From Phytoactinopolyspora halophila (GTDB lineage Bacteria > Actinomycetota > Actinomycetes > Jiangellales > Jiangellaceae), in the NCBI RefSeq assembly GCF_003287285.1, contig NZ_QMIG01000034.1:1-44514 (forward strand): a DNA stretch of 44,514 nt, in the 5' to 3' direction. A model generated the notes under the pieces. The model had not been told where the DNA came from and made no database searches. It was given only the letters and a program-made list of their open reading frames with translations. The position numbers and the translations under genes were made by a program. Shown piece after piece: positions 8,019 to 15,320 of this stretch; position 1 is the first letter of the stretch, and every line of letters starts with the position of its first letter.

Positions 8019-8518
8019 CAATCCCCTGTTCTTGAGTGTGAAACAAGCCGTATTATTCTAGTTCTAGCCGTGATCACACATGTCGTGCAAGTGTTTGGCA
8101 GGACACGAACCTGGGTCCTTTTGGGTGCGAGCGGGCCGTTGTGCGATGGTCTATTCGGGCACCGGTTTCGATGTCGCACTGCACAATCTGCCGACGGCCG
8201 TTTCTCTGCCAGATGCTCCCAGAATGTGATCACGCGGACCATTGCCTCACGATCACATGCAGGAATCGACTCCAGGGCAAGAGTATAAATTTGCCCGTTT
8301 ACGCACCGAAATACTAATCTTATTCGTCGTGGTTCAAATCCTTCTCGAGCCAGAAAAAGCGATGTCAAATCCGATCGCTTATTCATCGAAACGAGCCGAA
8401 TGTTGTCTAAGTATGGGCTAATCTTTACTTAAAAAATCGAGGGTCATTTTGGCCCCTTTGCACGGATCGGTGCCACTCATAACGTATGACTCGAACCCGA
8501 AGTTGCAAGGAGGGTCAC
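8019..8518. other. AT-richer intergenic stretch before the secreted-protein operon
   Basis: About 500 bases with markedly lower GC than the flanks and no convincing gene on either strand. It contains a stem of 7 bp (8357-8363 with 8374-8380) and, just before it, a sequence resembling a tRNA T-loop and 3' end (GGTTCAAATCC then CTCGAGCCA, about 8331-8352) that does not fold into a tRNA. Near the end a weak TTGCAC (8458-8463) and TAACGT (8480-8485) could drive the downstream operon. The composition points to acquired DNA. Confidence 0.5.
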
Positions 8519-8887
8519 ATGAAAAAGACACTCGTCAGCGTAATGTCCGTAGCCGCGTTGGGGTGTGGTCTACTGACGGTCTCGTCGGCGTGGGCTGAGG
8601 AGCCACAACAATGCCGGATTTTGGCGTATACGCCGGAGCAGGTTGGAGCGGAGGTTGACGGGACTGGTGGTCGACAAGGATGCGTATCGAGCGGCGTTGT
8701 CAGAACGAGCCTCATGCATGAGCGAACGCTTTGGGACTCAGAACTCGCTTTTCGCAGTGGAGATGTTACAAACGTCATCTGGACGGCCACTGCGGATTGC
8801 CTGAGCGGCTCGAACAACTACTACACCGAGACTAGCGGCCCCGGAGGTCAGGAGGTAAGTTCGATCACTGTTAGTTACAGTTGTTGA
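8519..8887 (+). CDS. Secreted four-cysteine small protein
   Basis: A 122-residue preprotein. The ATG at 8519 follows a very strong Shine-Dalgarno (AAGGAGGG at 8507-8514). Residues 1-26 are a Sec signal peptide: MKK, a hydrophobic core, and a cleavage site after SSAWA. The mature part of about 96 residues has four cysteines (QQC, RQGC, TADC, and the final residue), enough for two disulfides, and is Ser/Thr/Tyr-rich with predicted beta strands. I do not recognise the family; it is not a clear lactococcin-972-type bacteriocin. The stop overlaps the next ATG (TGATG), so it is co-translated with an ABC transporter. Plausible roles are an exported toxin, signal or adhesin, with the transporter as exporter or immunity. 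Confidence 0.8.
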   Translation: MKKTLVSVMSVAALGCGLLTVSSAWAEEPQQCRILAYTPEQVGAEVDGTGGRQGCVSSGVVRTSLMHERTLWDSELAFRSGDVTNVIWTATADCLSGSNNYYTETSGPGGQEVSSITVSYSC

Positions 8888-9705
8888 TGATATCGTCGGC
8901 GATCGTGGCCGGTGTTCCTGCGGTTGAGGTTGCTGATCTGACGGTTCGGTATCGGCGCCGGGTGGCGTTGGATGCGGTGAGTATGCGGTTGTCTGGCGGC
9001 ATTGTCGGTGTGCTGGGTCCGAATGGTGCGGGCAAGACCTCATTGCTGTCGGTGCTGGCCACGGTCAGTCGTCCGGATGCCGGGCGGGCCACTGTTCATG
9101 GGCGCGATGTGTCCTCGGCGGTGGCCCGTTCGGCCGCGCGGGAGTTGATCGGGTGGTTGCCGCAGCGGTTCGATCTGTCGGGGTCGATGACGGTGCAGGA
9201 CACGGTGGCGTATGCGGCGTGGTCGCATGGCGTGCCGGTGGCTGATTGTGCGCGGGCCGCTATAGAGGCGTTGTCGGTCGTTGACCTTGAGGAGCGGGCC
9301 ACGGATCGGGTGCGGCGGTTGTCGGGTGGGCAACGTCAGCGGTTGGGGTTGGCGGCGGCGATCGCGCACGAGCCGCCGGTGTTGTTGCTGGATGAGCCGA
9401 CGGTGGGGTTGGATCCGTCGCAGCGGGTGCGGCTGCGCCACTATCTGAGGGCGATCAGTACCGGGCGGACGATCATTGTGGCGACGCATTTGATCGAGGA
9501 TGGTGCGCAGCTGTGTGACGAGCTGGTGGTGCTGCGTGCGGGCACGGTGGCTTATCACGGTTCGCCGCAGGCTCTGGCTGACAGCGTCGCCGAAGAAGGG
9601 GCTGGCGAGGATGGCAGCGGTGTTGGCGGTGCGGGCGCGCCGGTGTTGTCGACGCCGTTGGAGCGGGCGTACGAGCGGTTGGTGGGCTCGGAGGATGCCG
9701 GGTGA
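8887..9705 (+). CDS. ABC transporter ATP-binding protein of the secreted-protein operon
   Basis: A 272-residue ATPase whose ATG at 8887 shares its A with the upstream TGA. Walker A is GPNGAGKTS near residue 47, the signature is RLSGGQRQRLG, Walker B is VLLLDEPTVGLDPSQ, and the switch His is in VATHLIEDG. The stop overlaps the following GTG start. A Gly/Glu-rich linker near residues 235-255 precedes a short helical tail. It should energise transport by the two downstream membrane proteins. Sequence between 9000 and 11030 is strongly G/T- and G/C-biased with few rare codons, so despite the AT-rich promoter patch, these genes have host-like composition. Confidence 0.9.
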   Translation: MISSAIVAGVPAVEVADLTVRYRRRVALDAVSMRLSGGIVGVLGPNGAGKTSLLSVLATVSRPDAGRATVHGRDVSSAVARSAARELIGWLPQRFDLSGSMTVQDTVAYAAWSHGVPVADCARAAIEALSVVDLEERATDRVRRLSGGQRQRLGLAAAIAHEPPVLLLDEPTVGLDPSQRVRLRHYLRAISTGRTIIVATHLIEDGAQLCDELVVLRAGTVAYHGSPQALADSVAEEGAGEDGSGVGGAGAPVLSTPLERAYERLVGSEDAG

Positions 9706-11030
9706 GGTGGGCGCGTCGGATTATCTGGCCGGTGCCCGTGTTGATCGTCGGTGTAGCTGTGGTGGCGGTAACGGGTTCGGTGCTGCTGCATGGCTGGGCG
9801 TTGTTCACGTGGCCGGTGGCGGACTGGGTGCAGGTGTCGGCGCAGTTTCACGAGTCGCTGGTGCTGGCCGGTCCGGTGCTGGCCGGCTGCGCGGCATGGG
9901 CGGCTGGGGTGTTCACGCCTCGCAGTAGCATCGTGTGTCCGGCGTCGGCGCCGCGGTCGGGTGCGCCGCTGGTGCTGCGGCAGGTGGGTGTGCTGGCAGG
10001 TGCCGGGCTCCTGGGGTACGTGCTCGTGTTGGCGCCGTTGGTCGTGTCCACGGCCGTGCGGGCCACTGCGGGCGGACCGGACGTGCTCGTGATCGCCAGT
10101 GGTGTGGCCGGTCTGGTGGTGTTCGCACCGGCCGGTTATCTGATCGGAGTGGTGTTGCCGCGGTGGGCCGGCATCCTGGCTGCGGTTGTCGGGTCGTTCG
10201 CGTTCGTGCTGGCCGCCGAGCTAGTTGGCCGGGAGGCGGTGGCGATCACGCCGACGTGGCTGACCGGGCTGCCGTCGGCCGGCTACGAGGTGAACCCGGT
10301 GCTGTCGGTGTTCCGGGTGTTCTTTTTCGTCGTGCTGGCGGCCTGTTGCGTGATCGCGGCAGCGCGCTGGGTGTCGGGACGCTCGACGGCAACGTTGCGC
10401 ACCTCGGTTTCCGGGTTACCGGTGCTGGCGCTTCCCGCCGTGATCGCACTGGTCGCGCTGGCCCGCCCGGCCGAACCTCTGGACTATGAGGAAGACCCGC
10501 CCCGAGTCTGCGAGGACGCGGGCGGCATCGACGTGTGCGTGCATCAGGCTCGCGCCGACGTGCTGGCCCCGCTAGCCGGGGCGGTGGCGGACACGGCGCA
10601 CGCGGCTGGGCTGTCCGACTCCACATTGGTCGACGAGGTATACGACGCGATCCTGTGGGACGATGACGGCACCCGAGACCGGGTCATTCTGCAGCTACAG
10701 CTTCAGGACAGCGATGCCTGGCTCGATCGGGCCGCACTCGATGTCGCGGGCGAGATGTCCGGCGCCCGATACTGTCACCGGCTCAGCCGCGACACAGCCG
10801 GCATGTCTGGTGTACCCGCCGACGAGTACCTCGTTTCGCAAGCCGTCGCCCACTGGATCTGGGCCAGCGCCGGCTACGCGGGCTTTGCCCTGCAAGGCGG
10901 CGTACATCCAGATGTCGACCAGACCGTCGACCGCCTGAACCAGCTACCGGATGAGCAGGTTCGCGACTGGATCGCGAACCACCATGCCGACCTGTTCGAC
11001 TGCGACGTCGCCCTGGACGAGCTGCCGTGA
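9702..11030 (+). CDS. Membrane protein with C-terminal extracytoplasmic domain (probable ABC permease)
   Basis: A 442-residue protein starting at GTG 9702 inside the ATPase stop. The first 265 residues hold six or seven membrane spans. The last 175 residues form a soluble domain with four cysteines (RVCED, DVCVH, RYCHRL, FDC), an acidic loop YEEDPP, and a helical C-terminus. Following an odd or even number of spans this domain should lie outside, where disulfides can form. Related actinobacterial ABC permeases carry a similar C-terminal domain of unknown function. It could bind the secreted four-cysteine product of the first gene. The role as permease is inferred from operon position; no permease signature is obvious. 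Confidence 0.7.
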   Translation: MRWARRIIWPVPVLIVGVAVVAVTGSVLLHGWALFTWPVADWVQVSAQFHESLVLAGPVLAGCAAWAAGVFTPRSSIVCPASAPRSGAPLVLRQVGVLAGAGLLGYVLVLAPLVVSTAVRATAGGPDVLVIASGVAGLVVFAPAGYLIGVVLPRWAGILAAVVGSFAFVLAAELVGREAVAITPTWLTGLPSAGYEVNPVLSVFRVFFFVVLAACCVIAAARWVSGRSTATLRTSVSGLPVLALPAVIALVALARPAEPLDYEEDPPRVCEDAGGIDVCVHQARADVLAPLAGAVADTAHAAGLSDSTLVDEVYDAILWDDDGTRDRVILQLQLQDSDAWLDRAALDVAGEMSGARYCHRLSRDTAGMSGVPADEYLVSQAVAHWIWASAGYAGFALQGGVHPDVDQTVDRLNQLPDEQVRDWIANHHADLFDCDVALDELP

Positions 11031-11665
11031 TACGTAGCTGGCGGCTGTTCCTCGCCGCACGCTCGGCCCGCACCGCACTCGTACTCGCCGCTGTCGTGGT
11101 CCTCGTGTCGCTGCTCGAACGGGGCACGGTCATCGAGATCCGATTCGTCGTTACCGAACCGTCCCGCTCGACCATGCTGTGGGAAGCGTTACCGGCGATC
11201 TACGGCACGCTGGTCGGCGCGCTGATCGCCCCACGCATGCACAGCTGGGAACGCACCGCGACCGCGCCCTTGCGCTGGTACTACGCCGCTACCACGACAG
11301 TAGCCCTCGCCACGCCCCTACTCGGGCCATGGTTGGTGCACGTCACGCTGCCGGCGCAAACGTCGGGTACCGGCATCCTGTTCAACGTCCTCATGATCAC
11401 CGCGATCGGGCTGCTGGCGACCTGCCTGCTCGGCACCATCATCGGCCCCCTGATCGCTCTCAGCACCTACCTCACGGTCATCCTGGCCCAGCACGCCGCC
11501 CGCGACCTCACCGCCTGGCTACCCTTCTCCCACAGCCTCGCCGAACCCACACCCCACACCTGGGAAACCCTCGCCGCCGCAACCCTTGCCATCGCTGCCT
11601 GGACCATCACCCGTGGACAGTCGGCACTCGCCCGGGCAGTACAACGCGACTCCGTGGGCGCGTGA
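11027..11665 (+). CDS. Membrane protein, last gene of the secreted-protein operon
   Basis: A 212-residue membrane protein starting at GTG 11027, overlapping the previous stop by four bases. About six hydrophobic segments lie near residues 15-33, 55-70, 83-103, 117-143, 148-165 and 183-200, with a short basic C-terminus. It has no recognised motif. With the 442-residue protein it probably makes a heteromeric ABC permease, since one ATPase gene is followed by two membrane genes. An immunity function is an alternative. The operon ends here; the next 160 bases show no gene or clear terminator. Confidence 0.7.
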   Translation: MIRSWRLFLAARSARTALVLAAVVVLVSLLERGTVIEIRFVVTEPSRSTMLWEALPAIYGTLVGALIAPRMHSWERTATAPLRWYYAATTTVALATPLLGPWLVHVTLPAQTSGTGILFNVLMITAIGLLATCLLGTIIGPLIALSTYLTVILAQHAARDLTAWLPFSHSLAEPTPHTWETLAAATLAIAAWTITRGQSALARAVQRDSVGA

Positions 11666-11823
11666 GCTGGGGCTGTCCCGTGCACGGATGACGCGTGCGC
11701 TCTTGTTGTGCGGCGATGAGACGCCCCTCCAAGATTCCAAACCTCACCTCGTGGATGTGCGCTGTGCACGAAGAACGGCGATGATGCCGGCCGTCCACGA
11801 GAACCGGGTCGACGAGCACCCTC

Positions 11824-11882
11824 TTGACACGCCGGGGGCCACCAACTAGCGTCCTCGATTAATTAGGTTCAGAAATTAATCG
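11824..11882 (+). promoter_or_regulatory. Promoter and operator of the catabolic operon
   Basis: TTGACA (11824-11829) and TAGCGT (11847-11852) are spaced by exactly 17 bases, a near-ideal vegetative promoter. Just downstream, over the expected start site, 11856-11864 and 11874-11882 are perfect 9-bp inverted arms (CGATTAATT and AATTAATCG) around nine bases. This is the layout of a repressor operator, and the ROK-family gene in the same operon is the natural candidate. The transcript leader to the first ATG would be about 75 bases. Confidence 0.75.
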
Positions 11883-11932
11883 CAAGGGGCAGAACCTACT
11901 GAGGCCAGCAGAAGTGGTCTGGAGGGATCACC

Positions 11933-13489
11933 ATGAACCACATCGCCGCTCCCAGGATCGCCCGCCGTACGTTCCTCAAGGGCTCAGTGGTCGGGGGTGG
12001 ACTACTCGTTGCCGGATGTGGAAACGACACAGACCCTGGAGCCGGGTCGAATTCGGCGGGCGAGTCGTCCGCCAAGACCCTCCGGGTCGGCATCCCGACT
12101 GACGTCGAGCTGCCCAAGACACAGATGTTCGTCGCCACCAACCAGCCTCTCCGGCGAACGGTGTTCGATTACTTGATCGACAAGAACCCGGACGGTACTT
12201 ACCGGCCGGCGCTGGCACGTGAATGGGAGTGGAACGACGATCGCACCGAGCTGGTGCTGACGCTGCGCGATGGGGTTACGTTTCACACCGGCAGGGAGTT
12301 CGGCCCCGAGGACGTGCTGGCCTCGGTCGAGGCAGCACTTTCGGAAGAGTCCAGTGCACAGGCTGCCAAGCTGCTCGAGCGGGCGGCCACTATCGAAGAG
12401 TCCGGCCCCATGGAAGTCACGGTGACCTTCGACAGCCCTTTCCCGAGCTATCTGGACGCGCTGGCCATGCTGCCCATCATCGACTCGGAAACCTACCCGG
12501 ACATTGCCGACGGCGAGCAGGTCGTCGGTACTGGCCCGTTCCAGTGGAAGTCGTGGACGCCGGGTCGCGAGATCGAGATGGTCCGGTCCGATTCCTATTG
12601 GGGTGACCAGCCCGCCATCGAGGAGGTGCTGTTCCGGATCATCCCCGAGCCGGAGGCCATGCTCGCCGCGATGCGATCGGGCGAGCTGGAGCTGGTCAAC
12701 CGCATGACCCCACGCGATGCCAGCAGGCTGCCGGAAGACCGCTTCGTCGTCGACAACAGCGAAGGCTTTGACGTCTACGTGGGCGTGAACACCGACGTGC
12801 AACCCCTGGACGACATCCGTGTCCGCCAGGCGATCGCCTACGCCCTCGATCGCGAGCGCATCGCGGAGCAGGTATACAGCGGGCTGGCGGAGCCCAGCTG
12901 CGTGCCGTGGTCCAGCAGCGTGCCCGGGGTGACGGAAGAACAGACGACGCACTACGCGTACGACGTGGAGCGAGCCAGGACGCTGCTTCAGGAGGCCGGT
13001 GCGGAGGGAGCCGAGGTCGTGCTCACGTCCTTTGCGGCCGACCCCGCGTACGGCGCCGTCGAGGAGATCGTCCAGTTCGGGCTCGAAGAGATCGGGTTGA
13101 ACGTCCGCTCGGAAGCATATGACCAGGCGGAGTTCGTCGAGCATCTGCAGGCGGCTGACTTCCCGGGACTCTGGGTCACGCCCATCGCGCTGACCGCGAT
13201 GGGGCCGGCGACGGCGCTTATGACGGCGTTGCCGTTGACGGTCGGGGAAAACACGCACAACGTCACCGATGCCGAATACGAATCCTTGGTCGAGGATCTG
13301 ACCACTGCAGCCTCGGAGGAAGAACGGGAAACGGCGACGAGCGCACTGACCGACTACATGCTGGAGCAGGCCTTCCACAACACCGTGGTACAGGCTCAGA
13401 CGCCGGTGGTCGGCGTCACCGGACTGAGTGGAGTCGAGGTTGATCTCACCCTCGCCCTCGATCTGACAAAGGCGACGTTGAGCACATGA
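11933..13489 (+). CDS. Family 5 ABC-transporter substrate-binding lipoprotein
   Basis: A 518-residue extracellular solute-binding protein. The N-terminus carries a twin-arginine-like motif RRTFLKG, a hydrophobic stretch and a lipobox LLVAGC, so it is probably a Tat-exported lipoprotein. The mature part shows the family 5 pattern: RTVFDYLIDKN, LAREWEWNDDRTELVLTLRD with FHTGREF, DVYVGVNTDVQPLDDIRVRQ and AIAYALDRERIAEQVYSG. Family 5 proteins bind oligopeptides, nickel, or oligosaccharides. The adjacent sugar-acid-type enzymes favour a carbohydrate or sulfated ligand, but this is inference. GGAGGGATC precedes the ATG. The stop overlaps the permease start by four bases. It is the first gene of the operon. 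Confidence 0.9.
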   Translation: MNHIAAPRIARRTFLKGSVVGGGLLVAGCGNDTDPGAGSNSAGESSAKTLRVGIPTDVELPKTQMFVATNQPLRRTVFDYLIDKNPDGTYRPALAREWEWNDDRTELVLTLRDGVTFHTGREFGPEDVLASVEAALSEESSAQAAKLLERAATIEESGPMEVTVTFDSPFPSYLDALAMLPIIDSETYPDIADGEQVVGTGPFQWKSWTPGREIEMVRSDSYWGDQPAIEEVLFRIIPEPEAMLAAMRSGELELVNRMTPRDASRLPEDRFVVDNSEGFDVYVGVNTDVQPLDDIRVRQAIAYALDRERIAEQVYSGLAEPSCVPWSSSVPGVTEEQTTHYAYDVERARTLLQEAGAEGAEVVLTSFAADPAYGAVEEIVQFGLEEIGLNVRSEAYDQAEFVEHLQAADFPGLWVTPIALTAMGPATALMTALPLTVGENTHNVTDAEYESLVEDLTTAASEEERETATSALTDYMLEQAFHNTVVQAQTPVVGVTGLSGVEVDLTLALDLTKATLST

Positions 13490-14439
13490 CTCGTTACGTG
13501 CTGCGGCAGGTGATGAGTGGACTCGCCGTCCTGTTGGCGACGTCTGTCATCGTGTTCGGACTGCTGCACCTCGCCCCGGGCGACCCCGCATCCATCCTGG
13601 CGGGTCCGGATGCCGCCGAGGACACGATCGCTGCGATCAGAACGGAGATGGGGCTCGACCAGCATCCGGTCGCGCAGTACCTCGACTGGCTGCGGCAGCT
13701 GCTGACCGGGGACCTGGGGATGTCCTACACGCTAGGTCAGCCGGTCAGCGAGCTGATCGGGCAGCGGATTGGCAGCACGCTGCAACTCACCGTGACCGCT
13801 ACGTTCCTCATGATCTTGCTGGGCACGGCGATGGGCGTCGGGCTGGCTACGAGCAAGTCCAGAGTGATCAAACAGGGTATCGACTCTATGGCCACCCTGG
13901 CACTGGCGATGCCTCCATTCGTCAGTGGTGTCCTTCTCATCTTTCTGTTCGCTGTGGTGTGGGGAGTTCTACCCAGTGGTGGTGAGGCGTCACTGCTGGG
14001 TGAACCCGCTGACGCGGTGAGCAGATTGATCTTGCCCAGCATCGCGATGGCTCTGCCGACCGCACCGGTCCTTGGCCGGCTGCTGGCGACGGAGATGCGC
14101 CGCACACGCGATCAGGAGTTCGTCCTCACCGCTCAGGCCAAGGGCGCGAGCACGCGTTGGATCACGTGGCGTCACGTGGTTCCGAACAGCCTGGGGCCGG
14201 CGATCGTCGAGCTGGGAATCCGGGTTGGCCACCTGCTGGGCGGGGTGGTCGTCGCCGAGGCGATCTTCGCGCGAGCCGGTTTGGGGAGCCTCCTGGTCGA
14301 GGCGGTGCAGACGCGGGATTACCGGCTCGCCCAGGTGCTACTGCTGCTCGGGATCGCCGTCATGATTGCCGCGCAGTTGGCCACCGAGGTCTGCATGGCC
14401 CGCCTTGATCCGCGGATCCGATTGGGGGTGAGCTCGTGA
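13486..14439 (+). CDS. DppB/OppB-type ABC transporter permease
   Basis: A 317-residue permease with an N-terminal anchor (YVLRQVMSGLAVLLATSVIVF), the family loop LAPGDPASIL, and EMGLDQHPVAQYLDWL followed by LTGDLGMSYTLGQPV, all hallmarks of DppB. The cytoplasmic EAA loop near residues 220-245 includes QAKGASTRWITWRHVVPNS. About six membrane spans are predicted. ATG overlaps the binding-protein stop; its stop overlaps the next gene. It pairs with the DppC-type protein to form the import channel. Confidence 0.92.
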   Translation: MTRYVLRQVMSGLAVLLATSVIVFGLLHLAPGDPASILAGPDAAEDTIAAIRTEMGLDQHPVAQYLDWLRQLLTGDLGMSYTLGQPVSELIGQRIGSTLQLTVTATFLMILLGTAMGVGLATSKSRVIKQGIDSMATLALAMPPFVSGVLLIFLFAVVWGVLPSGGEASLLGEPADAVSRLILPSIAMALPTAPVLGRLLATEMRRTRDQEFVLTAQAKGASTRWITWRHVVPNSLGPAIVELGIRVGHLLGGVVVAEAIFARAGLGSLLVEAVQTRDYRLAQVLLLLGIAVMIAAQLATEVCMARLDPRIRLGVSS

Positions 14440-15320
14440 GCACGACGGCCTTCACGGGCGCGGAATCGGTCGACGGAGGTGGGCAAGCACCGGTCGTCCC
14501 GCGTAGCCGGGGGCGATATTGGCGTGCCGTGAGGAGTCCACGGGGAGCAATCGGCCTGGCGTTGGTGGCGTTCGTCATCCTCGTGAGCGTCATTGGCCCG
14601 TTCTTGCTCTCTTACGGACCGTTCGAACAAGGACCGAACAGCCTTCAGCAGCCGGGTTCGGATCACCTCATGGGCACCGACGAGGTAGGGCGCGACCTGC
14701 TCGCGAGGGTGCTGGCGGGTACCCGTGTGGACCTGATCATTACTTTGGTCGCGGTACCCGTCGCGGCAGTGATCGGTACGCTGTTGGGGCTCGTCGCCGT
14801 TGTCAGCCGGGTCGCCGACGCTGTGGTTCAGCGGATGTTCGATGTTCTCATCGGTGTGCCTGCGGTAATTCTCGGTATTGGTGTCGCGATCGCGATCGCT
14901 CCAGGTATGGAATCGGTCATGATCGCGATCGCGCTGGTGACCATGCCGATCTTCGGCAGGCAGGCCCGCGGCGCGCTGCTCGGCCAGCTCTCGTTGGACT
15001 ATGTCGCGGCGGCCGAAGTTCTCGGTTATCCGCGGCGCCGGATCATGATGAGGCACATCCTGCCGAACATCGTTGATGTGATCTTCGTCCGTTTCGCCGT
15101 GGAAATGGCACACGCCATCATGATCGAAGGCGGCTTGAGCGTCGTCGGTCTGGGGATCCAGTCACCGCAGCCGTCGCTGGGGTCGATGATCAAAGATGGC
15201 AGTTCGTACCTCTTCGAAACTCCGCTGTATGCCCTAGCCCCGATCTTCGTCGTCCTGCTCCTCGTCGTGGGCTACTTCATGGTGTCCGACGCACTCAATC
15301 AGGCGGTGTTGCGCACGTGA
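14436..15320 (+). CDS. DppC/OppC-type ABC transporter permease
   Basis: A 294-residue permease starting at GTG 14436. It has the DppC features: a cytoplasmic N-terminus of about 35 residues, first span near residues 38-60, the stretch PGSDHLMGTDEVGRDLLARV, and an EAA loop AAAEVLGYPRRRIMMRHILPN. Six spans are predicted in total. GLGIQSPQPSLGSMIKDG near residues 236-253 is another family block. Overlaps of four bases at both ends keep it in the operon. Confidence 0.92.
   Translation: MSTTAFTGAESVDGGGQAPVVPRSRGRYWRAVRSPRGAIGLALVAFVILVSVIGPFLLSYGPFEQGPNSLQQPGSDHLMGTDEVGRDLLARVLAGTRVDLIITLVAVPVAAVIGTLLGLVAVVSRVADAVVQRMFDVLIGVPAVILGIGVAIAIAPGMESVMIAIALVTMPIFGRQARGALLGQLSLDYVAAAEVLGYPRRRIMMRHILPNIVDVIFVRFAVEMAHAIMIEGGLSVVGLGIQSPQPSLGSMIKDGSSYLFETPLYALAPIFVVLLLVVGYFMVSDALNQAVLRT

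Noticed and set aside
8325-8352. tRNA-like 3' end (GGTTCAAATCC then CTCGAGCCA), possible attachment site
   Set aside because: The T-stem pairs poorly and there is no matching acceptor, D-arm or anticodon arm upstream; no second copy or integrase was seen in the window.
8015-8386. A 123-residue minus-strand reading frame in the AT-rich patch
   Set aside because: No ribosome site, no family resemblance, irregular composition, and a sequence that looks like chance translation of non-coding DNA.
7673-8402. 10-bp direct repeat GAGCCGAATG at 7673 and 8393 as possible insertion target duplication
   Set aside because: A ten-base match across 700 bases is not improbable by chance, and nothing between resembles a transposase.
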